A stretch of 64,000 bases of DNA, taken from positions 1,488,001 to 1,552,000 of the forward strand of contig NZ_BSUK01000001.1 of the NCBI RefSeq assembly GCF_030161555.1. Reading direction: 5' to 3'. Source of the stretch: Luteimicrobium album (GTDB taxonomy: Bacteria; Actinomycetota; Actinomycetes; Actinomycetales; Cellulomonadaceae). Under the pieces are notes generated by a model. It was not told the DNA's origin, searched no databases, and was given only the letters and a program-made list of their open reading frames with translations. Shown here piece after piece: positions 10,606 through 18,599 of the stretch (position 1 is the first letter of the stretch; each line of letters starts with the position of its first letter). The translations under genes were made by a program, and so were the position numbers.

Positions 10606-12263
10606 GGTCGCGCGGCCTGCACGGCCGGGGTCGCCAGCCGCTCGGAGCCGGCGTCCGCGCCGGTGAGGTCGTCGTCGAGCAGGACGACCCCGGCGTCGGC
10701 GGCGAGCTCCTCGAGGGGCGCTGCGGCGTTCGCCGTCCGCAGCGGGACCTCCTTGATGAAGAGGATCGCGACGAGCCCGAGCAGGACCACCGGCGCCGAC
10801 CACAGGAAGACGTCGGCGACGCCGTGCCCGTAGGCGGCCTCGACGACGCCGCGCACGGGCTCGGGGAGCGTCGAGACCTTCGGTACCGTGCCGGACGACG
10901 TCGCCCCGGCACCCACCCCGATCCCCTCGAGCCCGCTGGTGATGTAGGTGATGACGTGGTGCGCGAGCAAGGCACCGAGGGCGGACACGCCGACGGCGCC
11001 GCCGAGGGTCCGCATGAACGCGACGAGCGCGCTCGCCGAGCCCAGCTCGCTGCGGGCGACCTGGTTCTGCACGGACAGGACGAGGTTCTGCTGGGTCATC
11101 CCGAGCCCGGCCCCGATGAGGAACATGTAGACCGCGAGCAGCCCGTAAGCGGTGCCGACCCGTGCCGTTCCCATGAGCGCCAGGCCCGCGACCGTGAGGA
11201 CTCCGCCGAGCACGAGCACGCCCTTCCAGCGGCCGGTCCGGCTGATGAACTGCCCGGAGAGCAGCGAGATCGCCGCGAGCCCGATGATCATCGGGAGCGT
11301 CAGCAGGCCCGCCTCGGTCGGGGAGTCGCCGCGGGCGAGCTGGAAGTACTGGCTGAGGAACGTGGTGCCCGAGTACATGGCGACGCCGATGAGGAGCGAC
11401 GCGACGACGGCGAGCGCGATGGACCGGTTCGCGAACAGGTGCAGCGGCACCATCGGTTCCTTCGTCCGGCGCTCGACGACGACGAACGCGAGCCACAGGA
11501 GCGCCGAGCCGCCGAGCATGGCGGCGGTCTGCCAGGAGAGCCAGTCGTACTTGGAGCCGGCGAAGGAGATCCAGACGAGGAGCAGGGACGCCGCTGCGGT
11601 GACGAGCGTGGCGCCCGTCCAGTCGATCTTCACGGCGCGCTTCGTGGTCGGCAGGTGGAGCGTGCGCTGGAGCACGACGAGGGCGACGACGGCGAACGGC
11701 ACCCCGACGTAGAAGCACCAGCGCCAGCCGAGCCACGAGGTGTCGACGATCGCGCCGCCGATGAGTGGGCCGGCGATCGTGCCGAGCGCGAAGACGCCGC
11801 CCATGTAGCCCGAGTACCGCCCGCGCTCACGGGGCGGGATCATCGTCGCGATGATCGTCTGGACGAGTGCGGTCATGCCGCCCGCACCGATGCCCTGGAT
11901 GGCCCGCGCGGTGATCAGGGTGCCCGCGTTGTGGGAGAGCCCGGCGAGGCAGGACCCGAGCACGTAGATCACGAGGCCGAGCTGGACGAGCAGCTTCTTG
12001 CTGAACAGGTCGGACAGCTTGCCCCAGACCGGCGTCGAGACGGTCATGGCGAGCAGCGTCGCGGTGATGACCCAGGTGTACGCGGTCTCGCTGGCGTGCA
12101 GGTCGGAGATGATCGTCGGCAGCGCGTTGGAGACGACGGTGGACGACAGGATCGCGACGAACAGACCGAGCAGGAGGCCGCTCAGGGCCTCGAGGATCTG
12201 CTTGTGCGTCATCGGCTGGTCGTCGTCGTGCGCGTGTCGCGACGACGTGGACGCCTGGGGCAT
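10602..12263 (-). CDS. MFS multidrug efflux transporter, DHA2 (EmrB/QacA) type
   Basis: This 553-residue protein has the long hydrophobic profile of 14-helix DHA2 exporters. Motif A is visible as GKLSDLFSKK near residue 85, and ALPTIISDLHAS matches motif D1 in the first helix region. GIGAGGMTALV and MTQQNLVLSVQNQ are typical of the EmrB branch. Proteins of this type expel drugs using proton motive force. The ATG at 12263 is preceded by GAAGGAAC. It is first in an operon with marR. An IS element has landed just upstream of its promoter. Confidence 0.92.
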   Translation of the reverse strand: MPQASTSSRHAHDDDQPMTHKQILEALSGLLLGLFVAILSSTVVSNALPTIISDLHASETAYTWVITATLLAMTVSTPVWGKLSDLFSKKLLVQLGLVIYVLGSCLAGLSHNAGTLITARAIQGIGAGGMTALVQTIIATMIPPRERGRYSGYMGGVFALGTIAGPLIGGAIVDTSWLGWRWCFYVGVPFAVVALVVLQRTLHLPTTKRAVKIDWTGATLVTAAASLLLVWISFAGSKYDWLSWQTAAMLGGSALLWLAFVVVERRTKEPMVPLHLFANRSIALAVVASLLIGVAMYSGTTFLSQYFQLARGDSPTEAGLLTLPMIIGLAAISLLSGQFISRTGRWKGVLVLGGVLTVAGLALMGTARVGTAYGLLAVYMFLIGAGLGMTQQNLVLSVQNQVARSELGSASALVAFMRTLGGAVGVSALGALLAHHVITYITSGLEGIGVGAGATSSGTVPKVSTLPEPVRGVVEAAYGHGVADVFLWSAPVVLLGLVAILFIKEVPLRTANAAAPLEELAADAGVVLLDDDLTGADAGSERLATPAVQAARP

Positions 12264-12343
12264 GGGGGTTCCTTCGGGGCGGGCGGCCGCGGCGTCCGCG
12301 CACCGGCGGTCGCCCCGGGCGCGTCGCCCGGCCCTGGGGATGA

Positions 12344-12385
12344 TTGCGTTGTGCAACCATAGGGCAAGTCATTGCGCAGAGGCAA
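12344..12385 (-). promoter_or_regulatory. Promoter of efflux/marR operon with two MarR-type palindromes
   Basis: On the minus strand a -35 TTGCCT (plus 12380-12385) and a -10 TATGGT (plus 12356-12361) are 18 bp apart. Two inverted repeats overlap them: TTGC-N5-GCAA at 12344-12356 and TTGC-N6-GCAA at 12372-12385. TTGC/GCAA dyads of this size are usual MarR operators, and the regulator is encoded at the end of the operon. This suggests self-repression. The IS element begins 5 bp beyond the upper site, so sequence further upstream has been replaced. Confidence 0.6.
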
Positions 12386-12389
12386 CTAG
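12386..12389. repeat. Left target-site duplication CTAG
   Basis: CTAG flanks the IS on the left and is repeated at 13667-13670. CTAG-type targets are usual for part of the IS5 family. Confidence 0.85.
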
Positions 12390-12428
12390 GGCCTGTTTCG
12401 GAATTGTGATGTGACCTGCGGTTTCGTC

Positions 12429-13340
12429 ATGATTGAGGTCGTGGGCGATGGGCCGGGGCGGCATGATCTGAGCGATGAGGCGTGGGCGGTGCTGGCGCCG
12501 TTGCTGCCGGTCAGGGCGCGTGGACGCAAGGCGCGGTTCTTGCGTCGGCAGATCGACGGGATCCGGTTCCGGGTCCGCACGGGGTGCCCGTGGCGGGACG
12601 TTCCTGGCGACCGGTACGGGCCGTGGGGTAGCTGCTATCGCCGGTTCCGGGACTGGCAGCGCGACGGGACCTGGGGGCAGGTGATCGACCGGTTGCGCAC
12701 GATCAGCGACGGGGCCGGGCTGATCGGGTGGGACCTGAACATCGACTCCACGATCGCTCGCGCTCACCAGCACGCCGCCGGTGCTCGCCGTGACCCGCAG
12801 GCGCAGACCGAGCCGCCGGGCGCCGAGCCGGTCGACCACGGGCTGGGGCGTTCCCGGGGCGGGTGGACCACGAAGGTGCACGCGGCCGCCGAGCAGGGGC
12901 AGAAGCTGATGGGCATGGTCGTCACGGCCGGGCACCGCGGCGACAGCCCGCAGTTCGCGCCCGTGCTCGCCACCGTCAAGGTGGCCCGTCCCGGTGGGGT
13001 CGGTCGCCCGCGCACCCGCCCGGACCGAGTCCGCGCCGACCGGGCGTACACCTCGGCCACCAACCGGGCCCTGCTGCGTGCCCGTGGGATCGCCGCGACG
13101 ATCCCGGAGAAGGTCGATCAGCAGGCCAACCGCAAGAAGAAGGGCTCGGCCGGTGGGCGACCGCCGAAGGTCGACTTCACCGACTACAAGCTGCGGTCCG
13201 CGGTCGAGTGCATGTTCAACCGCCTCAAGCGGTGGCGGGCGGTGGCCACCCGGTTCGACAAGCTCCAGGTCCGCTACGAGACCACCGTGACCGTTGCCGC
13301 GATCGACGACTGGGTGGCCGCGATCGTCCGGGCCGCCTGA
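12429..13340 (+). CDS. IS5-family DDE transposase
   Basis: This transposase of about 303 residues is complete. The N-terminal LSDEAWAVLAPLLP and RTGCPWRDVPGDRYGPWGS are typical of the family's DUF4096-like part. The catalytic triad is visible: Asp in DLNIDSTIARAHQH, Asp in RADRAYTSATN, and Glu in SAVECMFNRLKRWR, followed by the usual Arg and RFDKL. ATG 12429 is preferred; an in-frame GTG at 12411 would add six residues. It is a single frame, with no programmed frameshift. Confidence 0.93.
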   Translation: MIEVVGDGPGRHDLSDEAWAVLAPLLPVRARGRKARFLRRQIDGIRFRVRTGCPWRDVPGDRYGPWGSCYRRFRDWQRDGTWGQVIDRLRTISDGAGLIGWDLNIDSTIARAHQHAAGARRDPQAQTEPPGAEPVDHGLGRSRGGWTTKVHAAAEQGQKLMGMVVTAGHRGDSPQFAPVLATVKVARPGGVGRPRTRPDRVRADRAYTSATNRALLRARGIAATIPEKVDQQANRKKKGSAGGRPPKVDFTDYKLRSAVECMFNRLKRWRAVATRFDKLQVRYETTVTVAAIDDWVAAIVRAA

Positions 13341-13360
13341 GCGCTGGCATCCTTGCGGGC

Positions 13361-13648
13361 GTGGAGTACTACGCCGCCCCCGAAGGACGCGACGACGTTG
13401 ATCAGCCCGACCGGGGCGACCTGATCGACCTCGTCAACGAGCTCGACACCGACACCAACACGTTCTTCATCGTCTTCCCACGTGACGACGACCTCGAGTG
13501 GTCCTACGCCGTCTCCAAGAAGATCAGCGCATTCGGCGGCTTCGAGCTCGACCGCTTCGATCCCGCCGCCGGCGCCCACGACATCACCACCGCCGCCGAC
13601 CCCCACACCATCGCCGAAGACATCCTCACCTGGATCCGCCGGCGCTAA
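13361..13648 (+). CDS. IS-borne accessory protein of unknown function
   Basis: This 95-residue, strongly acidic protein is encoded inside the IS, 20 bp after the transposase stop. It ends 3 bp before the right terminal repeat, so it travels with the element. The start is GTG 13361 (VEYYAAPEGRDDVDQ). The core DTNTFFIVFPRDDDLEWSYA and the C-terminal HTIAEDILTWIRRR suggest a compact alpha/beta fold. It is not a transposase fragment. I do not recognise it; it loosely recalls small acidic immunity or inhibitor proteins, which is only an impression. Confidence 0.65.
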   Translation: MEYYAAPEGRDDVDQPDRGDLIDLVNELDTDTNTFFIVFPRDDDLEWSYAVSKKISAFGGFELDRFDPAAGAHDITTAADPHTIAEDILTWIRRR

Positions 13649-13666
13649 CCCATTCCGAAACAGGCC

Positions 13667-13670
13667 CTAG
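13667..13670. repeat. Right target-site duplication CTAG, also the kinase stop codon
   Basis: This copy of CTAG supplies the TAG stop codon (minus strand, 13669-13667) of the neighbouring kinase gene. The insertion therefore did not change that protein. Confidence 0.85.
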
Positions 13671-14250
13671 ACGGCGCGGGGGAGTCGCTGCACCCAATCC
13701 TCGGTCTGGGCCCGCGTGCGCAGGCGCACGACGACGAGGTGAGGCGCCTCGGCCGCGAGGCGCTCGTCGAGCCCACGAAGGCTGTTCCGTGTCGACCACG
13801 CCCAGCGGACGATGTGGTCGTCGTCCGTGAAGAAGGTCCGCAGCGGGGGCTCCTGGTTGCCGTTCCAGAGCACCTCGCGGCGTCGTCGGCGCCGGACGGT
13901 GCGGCCGACGACCTGCCGCATGACGACGGGCGTCGGCAGGTCGAGCCACACGATCAGCTCGGCGCGCTCGAGGATCAGCGGGCGCACCCGCCGGTACTGC
14001 CACTCGGTGACCCAGGCGGGCTGCGCGAGGACGGCGCGGACGTCGTCGACGAACGACCCGCGCGGGGTCCAGCCGGGGCCGTGGTAGAGGCCGTCGAGCT
14101 CGGTGTGGGGGGCCCGAGGCGGTCGGCGATGCGTCGGGCGAGCGTGGTCTTGCCCGCGCCGGAGACCCCGGCCACCGCGATGCGCTGCGGCACGTGCCCG
14201 ACGGCGGCGACCACGTCGTCGCGCGCGCCGAGCGTGCGCGCGTCAGGCAT
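13667..14250 (-). CDS. P-loop kinase of the adenylate kinase/topology modulation type, one frameshift
   Basis: This small P-loop NTPase has about 195 residues when repaired. Walker A is GVSGAGKTTLARR near residue 30. Joining frames at the G-run 14107-14112 gives LGPPHTELDGLYHGPGW. Later motifs are LIVWLDLPTPVVMRQVVGRT and RRRRREVLWNGNQEP, as in proteins annotated as topology modulation protein or adenylate kinase-like. Its biological substrate is unknown. It is third in the MFS-ArsR-kinase operon: its ATG overlaps the arsR-type stop by 8 bp. Its TAG stop lies in the IS target duplication. Confidence 0.78.
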
Positions 14251-14926
14251 CGGCGGCGAAGCCCTCGACGGCGGGGTCGATGGTCGGGAAGGCCAGGATC
14301 TGGACCTCGATGCGCCGGTGCTCGTCGCTGGGGCGGTCGTCGCGGCTGCGTGCGGCCCCGGCGTACTTCTCGAGCACGGCCCCGAGCTCGGTGGACAGGT
14401 CGTCGAGCTCCTCGAGCGTCAGGTAGGCGAACGAGGTCGCGTCGACCGAGGCGTCGACCCAGCGCTCGGGCTCGACGCGGTCGATCACCCGCTCGTGGAA
14501 ACGCTCGAGGCTGCTCGCGCGCAGGCTCGCCCACTGCGACCCGAAGGCTCGGATGACCTCCCCGCCCGACGGCGTGTCGTACTCCCCGCCGCTGCCGCGG
14601 ACGCGCAGCGCGCCCGGTGCCGCACGCCACCACCGTTCGCGCCCGGTCCCCCGCTCGGGCACCTCCTCGACGAGGCCGTGGGAGGCGAGCTGGCGCAGGT
14701 GGTAGCTCGTGGAGCCGGTGGACTCGCCGGTCTGGCGGGCGAGGGTGGTCGACGTCGCCGGCCCGGCCGTGACGAGGAGGTCCCACAGGCGGACCCGGAG
14801 CGGGTGGGAGAGCGCCTTGAGGGTCGCCAGGTCGAGGTCGCGCGCGTCGTCGAGGACGTCGGCGACCACCTCGGCGGGGCGGCGTGCGTCCGGACCTGCG
14901 GCGTCGACGTCGGGCGAGGTGCTCAT
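14243..14926 (-). CDS. ArsR-family winged-helix regulator
   Basis: This 227-residue regulator has an ArsR/HTH_20-type domain near residues 35-105: LKALSHPLRVRLWDLLV, then STTLARQTGESTGSTSYHLR as the recognition helix, then the wing. No cysteine metal motif is present. A C-terminal region of about 110 residues is of a kind seen in larger actinobacterial ArsR proteins. The ATG overlaps the upstream transporter stop (ATGA). It probably autoregulates the operon, whose promoter carries CTTTGCA repeats. Confidence 0.85.
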   Translation of the reverse strand: MSTSPDVDAAGPDARRPAEVVADVLDDARDLDLATLKALSHPLRVRLWDLLVTAGPATSTTLARQTGESTGSTSYHLRQLASHGLVEEVPERGTGRERWWRAAPGALRVRGSGGEYDTPSGGEVIRAFGSQWASLRASSLERFHERVIDRVEPERWVDASVDATSFAYLTLEELDDLSTELGAVLEKYAGAARSRDDRPSDEHRRIEVQILAFPTIDPAVEGFAADA

Positions 14927-16278
14927 GTCTCGAGCGTACTGACCGTCACCGCCTCGGCGGCTGGTCCCTCGGCCTTGGCCGGGGTGTCGTCGGCGCCGGC
15001 GTCCCCGGACACGGTGCTCTCTGCGGCCGTGAGCGCGCGGTGCACGCGAGCACCCATGACGAGCACGATGACGAGGGAGAGCGCGCCGCCGATCAGCAAC
15101 GGCAGGCGCAGCCCCGCACGGGCGACGAGCCCGCCGAGGAGCGTGGCGACGGGGGTGAGCCCCCATCCCACGGTCCTCCACGTGCCGTTGACGCGGCCGA
15201 GGAGCTCGCCCGGGATGAGGGATTGGCGGACCGTCATGGCGTTGGTGTTCCAGATCATCACGAACATGGCGGCGAGCGCGAAGGCGACGCAGCCGGCGAC
15301 CTGCCCACCGAGGCTGGCGGGGACCAGGCCGAGGAGGACGAGCGCCGGTCCGGTGAGCAGCTCGCTCCCGACCATCGAGGTGGCCCGGCCGAAGCGACGG
15401 CGCACCCGCCCGACGAGCGTCGCCCCGGCGAGGCCTCCGACCGCGGCGAGCGCGGTGAAAGCGCCGACCGCACCCTGCGGGATGCCCAGCCCGTTCACCA
15501 CGTAGACGACCAGGGCGCCCTGGGCGAACGTGAGCGCGGTCGCGCTGAGCGTCGAGAAGATCCAGAGGGGCCGCAGGGTGTCGTGCTGCCAGAGGAACCG
15601 TGCGCCCTCGACGAGCTCGTGGACGAACCCCTGCCGGGGGACCGGTGTCGGCGAGCCGGACGCGGGGGTGGGGGACGCCGTCGGGCGGTCGGCGGAGCGG
15701 GCGCGGGCGGCGGCCGCCGGGAGCGTGAGGGCGAGCGCGGCGGAGCCCGCGAACGTGAGGGCGGAGAGCGCGAAGGGCAGCGGCTCGGAGAGAGCGAAGA
15801 GCGCCGCGCCGATCGGCATCGCGACGAAGCCCTGCATGACCATCTCGCCGGCCTGGAAGCGGCTGTTCGCAGGGTCGAGCTGCTCGCGGGGCGTGACGGC
15901 GGGGACGAGGGCCTGGGCGCCGCCGTCGAAGGCCGTCTCCATGCTGCCGAGGACGAAGACCGCGACGACGAGCGTCCACAGGGGCAGGTGGTGGGTCGCG
16001 ACGAGCATCCCGAGGCTCGTGGCCACGAGGAACCGCACGGTGTTCGCGGTGCCCATGACGCGGCGACGGTCGTGGCGGTCGACGAGCCCGCCGGACGCGA
16101 TGGCGAACAGCAGCCACGGCAGGAAGCTCGCGGCGACGATCGCGGAGACGGCGAAGGGGTCGTCGGTGAGTCGGAGCGCGAGGAGCGGTGCGGCGGCCGC
16201 GAGGAGGCCGTCGGCGAGGTTGGAGGCGAGGGACGCGCTCCAGAGCCGGTAGAAGGAACCGCCGAGTGCAGAGGACAT
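14923..16278 (-). CDS. MFS transporter, enterobactin exporter (EntS)-like
   Basis: This 451-residue 12-helix MFS protein resembles the MFS_3/EntS group: SFYRLWSASLASNLADGLL at the start, GGLVDRHDRRRVM as motif A near residue 65, and RSLIPGELLGRVNGTWRT in the second half (preceded by MTVRQ). Related proteins export siderophores, macrolides or unknown compounds. The ATG at 16278 has no Shine-Dalgarno sequence and lies 6 bp after a strong -10 box, so the mRNA is probably leaderless. It leads the operon with ArsR and the kinase. Confidence 0.88.
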   Translation of the reverse strand: MSSALGGSFYRLWSASLASNLADGLLAAAAPLLALRLTDDPFAVSAIVAASFLPWLLFAIASGGLVDRHDRRRVMGTANTVRFLVATSLGMLVATHHLPLWTLVVAVFVLGSMETAFDGGAQALVPAVTPREQLDPANSRFQAGEMVMQGFVAMPIGAALFALSEPLPFALSALTFAGSAALALTLPAAAARARSADRPTASPTPASGSPTPVPRQGFVHELVEGARFLWQHDTLRPLWIFSTLSATALTFAQGALVVYVVNGLGIPQGAVGAFTALAAVGGLAGATLVGRVRRRFGRATSMVGSELLTGPALVLLGLVPASLGGQVAGCVAFALAAMFVMIWNTNAMTVRQSLIPGELLGRVNGTWRTVGWGLTPVATLLGGLVARAGLRLPLLIGGALSLVIVLVMGARVHRALTAAESTVSGDAGADDTPAKAEGPAAEAVTVSTLET

Positions 16279-16313
16279 GTTGCAAAGATAGCTCTGCAAA
16301 GAAGGGTTGGCAA
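16276..16313 (-). promoter_or_regulatory. Promoter for a leaderless MFS-ArsR-kinase transcript
   Basis: Minus strand: -35 TTGCCA (plus 16308-16313), exactly 17 bp, -10 TATCTT (plus 16285-16290), then TGCAAC and the ATG start. Transcription would begin at or next to the A of ATG. A direct repeat CTTTGCA occurs twice around the -10 box, 14 bp apart, and is a candidate ArsR operator. Confidence 0.65.
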
Positions 16314-16365
16314 GAGGTCGGCCGCCGCCCGTGCCGCGAGCGCGAGAGCGAACTAGCGTGGGCTC

Positions 16366-16614
16366 ATGGCCGACGACCCCGACATCCACCGCACCATCAG
16401 CTCGCTCGTCGAGGAGGAGAAGACGCTGCGCGCCCAGCTCGCGGACCGCGAGATCGGGGAGTCCGACGAGCACGCCCGGCTCCGCGCCGTCGAGACGCAG
16501 CTCGACCAGTGCTGGGACCTGCTCCGCCAGCGCGACGCCCTCCGCGACGCGGGCCGCAACCCCGACGACGCCCGGGTGCGCCCGAGCGACGTCGTCGAGG
16601 GCTACCTGGAATGA
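16366..16614 (+). CDS. DUF2630 family protein
   Basis: This 82-residue protein matches DUF2630. It has an N-terminal IHRTISSLVEEEKTLRAQL helix, then ARLRAVETQLDQCWDLLRQR and RDAGRNPDDARVRP near the C terminus. It is helical and soluble, and its function is not known. It starts 88 bp from the divergent transporter. Its stop overlaps the next ATG (ATGA), so the two genes are coupled. Confidence 0.88.
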   Translation: MADDPDIHRTISSLVEEEKTLRAQLADREIGESDEHARLRAVETQLDQCWDLLRQRDALRDAGRNPDDARVRPSDVVEGYLE

Positions 16615-17015
16615 CCGACGAGTCGCGGCACGTCAGCGTGCGGGTCCCGCGCCCTGCCGCGGAGGTCTACGCGTACGCGTCGGACCCCGCGCACCTGCCG
16701 GAGTGGGCGGCGGGCCTCGCGTCCGGGGTGGTCCACGACGGCGACCGGTGGTTCGCCGACTCGCCCATGGGCCGCGTCGAGCTGCGCTTCGCGCCGCCCA
16801 ACGACTTCGGTGTGCTCGACCACGACGTCGTCGAGCCCGACGGCACGACGACGTCCAACCCGATGCGGGTGGTGCCCGCGCCGGGCGGCTCGGAGGTGAT
16901 CTTCACCGTGCGTCGTCGGGGGATGAGCGACGCCGAGCTCGAACGCGACGTCGCGGCGGTGCACGCCGACCTGGAGGCGCTGGCGCGCGTCGTGGAGTCG
17001 CGCGCTACAGCGTGA
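16611..17015 (+). CDS. SRPBCC family protein
   Basis: This 134-residue protein looks like an SRPBCC/START-fold protein: RHVSVRVPRPAAEVYAYASD at the N terminus, HLPEWAAGLASGV, PPNDFGVLDHDVV in the middle, and a long C-terminal helix ELERDVAAVHADLEALARVV. Such proteins bind small hydrophobic ligands. No catalytic motif is visible. It is coupled to the DUF2630 gene by ATGA and ends in an 11-bp overlap with the convergent PhzF-like gene. Confidence 0.75.
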   Translation: MTDESRHVSVRVPRPAAEVYAYASDPAHLPEWAAGLASGVVHDGDRWFADSPMGRVELRFAPPNDFGVLDHDVVEPDGTTTSNPMRVVPAPGGSEVIFTVRRRGMSDAELERDVAAVHADLEALARVVESRATA

Positions 17016-17874
17016 CGGTGCCGGTCACGCAGGTGACCGTGCCGCCGCCCACCCGGACGGTGCCGTCTGCGGCACGGGTCACGTGCACGCGCCCGTCGCG
17101 GCCGAGCGCGGTGCCCTGGCGGGCGACGTAGCGGTCGGGTGCGCGCCCCGTCGACGTGAGCCACTGGCCGATCACCGCGTTGAGGCTCCCCGTCACCGGG
17201 TCCTCGGGGACCGAGATGCCGGGCACGAACCCGCGGACCTCGAAGGCCGGCTCGTCGGGGGCGGTCGTACCCGTCGGCCCGACGACGCCGATGGCCCGAA
17301 AGCGTTCCACGTCCACCCCCGACCAGTCCGGGGCGAGGGAGAGGACCCGCTCGGCCGAGTCGAGCAGGAGGACCCGCCAGCCGGGGCCGTTGTCGAGCAG
17401 GCGGTGGTCGACGACGGCGCCCGCGGGGATCCCGAGAGCCGTCACGAACGCGTCGAGCGTCTCGGGCTCGAGCGGCTCGTCGGCGAGGAGGTCGGGCGCC
17501 TCGAACGCGAGGGCGTCGCCGTCCCGGTGCACCGCCACCAGCCCGACGCCGCACTCCTGCACGACGACGCCCGCCCGGTGCGGGGTGCCGCCCGCCTCGA
17601 GCCACGCGTGGCACGAGCCGAGCGTCGGATGCCCGGCGAACGGTAGCTCGCCCGCCGGCGTGAAGATCCGGAGCCGGTAGTCGGCGCCCTCCGCCGCGCC
17701 CTCCGGGGTCGGCGGGAGCAGGAACGTCGTCTCCGACAGGTTCGTCCAGCGCGCGAACGCCGCGAGGCGGTCGTCGTCCAGCCCGACGGCGTCGTGCACC
17801 ACCGCGACCGGGTTGCCGAGCAGCGGCTCGTGCGTGAAGACGTCGACCTCGCGGTACGGGAAGGATGCGCTCAC
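17005..17874 (-). CDS. PhzF family isomerase/epimerase-like protein
   Basis: This 289-residue protein has the PhzF signature: VDVFTHEPLLGNPVAVV at the start, the catalytic Glu in NLSETTFLLPP near residue 48, FTPAGELPFAGHPTLGS near residue 75, and EDPVTGSLNAVIGQWL in the second half. PhzF proteins isomerise or epimerise small metabolites. No phenazine gene is nearby, so a general metabolic role is more likely. The start is ATG 17874. Confidence 0.9.
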   Translation of the reverse strand: MSASFPYREVDVFTHEPLLGNPVAVVHDAVGLDDDRLAAFARWTNLSETTFLLPPTPEGAAEGADYRLRIFTPAGELPFAGHPTLGSCHAWLEAGGTPHRAGVVVQECGVGLVAVHRDGDALAFEAPDLLADEPLEPETLDAFVTALGIPAGAVVDHRLLDNGPGWRVLLLDSAERVLSLAPDWSGVDVERFRAIGVVGPTGTTAPDEPAFEVRGFVPGISVPEDPVTGSLNAVIGQWLTSTGRAPDRYVARQGTALGRDGRVHVTRAADGTVRVGGGTVTCVTGTVTL

Positions 17875-17903
17875 CGGGCCAGCCTAGACAGACTGCCCGG
17901 GGC

Positions 17904-18479
17904 TCACGCGGACTTTTCCCGGAGCCTCGCGACGAGCAGGTCGATCCGCCGCGTGCGGGTCGCGTCGGTGGTCGCCGTGAGGATCGGGAAGAGCGCGCTG
18001 AAGCGGTCCGAGCCGGTGAGGGCCGCGAACGCCGCTTGCGCCGCTGGCTGCCGGGCGAGCGCCTCCGCGAGCTCGGGCGGGGCCTCCGCGGTGGCCGGTC
18101 CGGCGTAGGCGCGGTCCCAACGGCCGTCCTCCTGGGCTCGCGCGACCTCCGTCCGGCCACGGTCCCGGAGCCGGCCCTCGGCCTCGAGGCGGGCGATCGC
18201 CTCGACGTTGCGCCTCGACCAGATCGACCGGGCCCGGCGCGGGGTGAAGCGCCGCAGGAACGTCGCGTCGTCGAGGCTCTTGACCTGTCCGTCGATCCAC
18301 CCGCTGCACAACGCCTCGTCGAGTGCCTCCGCGTACGTGAGGGACGTCGGGTCGGTGGTGCCCTTCTTCGCCAGGAGGAGCCAGACGCCGTCGTGGGTGT
18401 CCTCGTTGAGGGTCAGCCACTCGCGCCACGCGGCGTGGTCGGCGACGACGAACGGCTCGGGTGCGGCGGGCTGGGTCAT
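17904..18479 (-). CDS. YdeI/OmpD-associated family protein
   Basis: This 191-residue protein fits the YdeI (bacteriocin-protection, OmpD-associated) family. It has WREWLTLNEDTHDGVWLLLA near the start, then LTYAEALDEALCSGWIDGQ and RRFTPRRARSIWSRRN, with a basic C-terminal domain containing RIDLLVARLREKSA. The biochemical role of this family is not settled. It is full length. It ends 29 bp before the PhzF-like gene and is probably cotranscribed with it. Confidence 0.88.
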   Translation of the reverse strand: MTQPAAPEPFVVADHAAWREWLTLNEDTHDGVWLLLAKKGTTDPTSLTYAEALDEALCSGWIDGQVKSLDDATFLRRFTPRRARSIWSRRNVEAIARLEAEGRLRDRGRTEVARAQEDGRWDRAYAGPATAEAPPELAEALARQPAAQAAFAALTGSDRFSALFPILTATTDATRTRRIDLLVARLREKSA

Positions 18480-18556
18480 GCGCCCACGCTCCCAGGCGCC
18501 GGTGACACGGCCCCGTCACACGGCCATGAAAGGCTGCCCAAATCGGGCCGCCCTGA

Positions 18557-18599
18557 TATAACTCTAGTTATAGTAAATGGAGTTACACCTGGAGGTGCT
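18557..18599 (+). promoter_or_regulatory. AT-rich palindrome and promoter of the DUF234-type ATPase gene
   Basis: A perfect dyad TATAACT-CT-AGTTATA lies at 18557-18572 in otherwise GC-rich DNA. TATAGT at 18569-18574 could be the -10 box, and GGAGG at 18591-18595 is the ribosome binding site of the GTG at 18600. A palindrome over the -10 suggests binding by a repressor, possibly the ATPase itself. Confidence 0.55.

Larger units (their letters stand above)
12390..13666 (+). mobile_element. IS5-family insertion sequence with an accessory gene
   Basis: The element is 1,277 bp long. It has perfect 15-bp terminal inverted repeats, GGCCTGTTTCGGAAT at 12390-12404 and its reverse complement at 13652-13666, flanked by CTAG on both sides. 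It holds a complete transposase gene and a second short gene that fills the remaining space. Intact ends, an intact transposase and a perfect target duplication indicate a recent insertion. It sits between the efflux promoter and a convergently placed kinase gene. Confidence 0.93.

Noticed and set aside
12411..12428. GTG 12411 as transposase start
   Set aside because: It is in frame but lies only about 20 bp inside the terminal repeat; ATG 12429 gives the usual family N terminus.
17005..17874. Phenazine biosynthesis locus
   Set aside because: Only a PhzF-like protein is present; no other phz gene is near, and PhzF relatives are widespread in primary metabolism.
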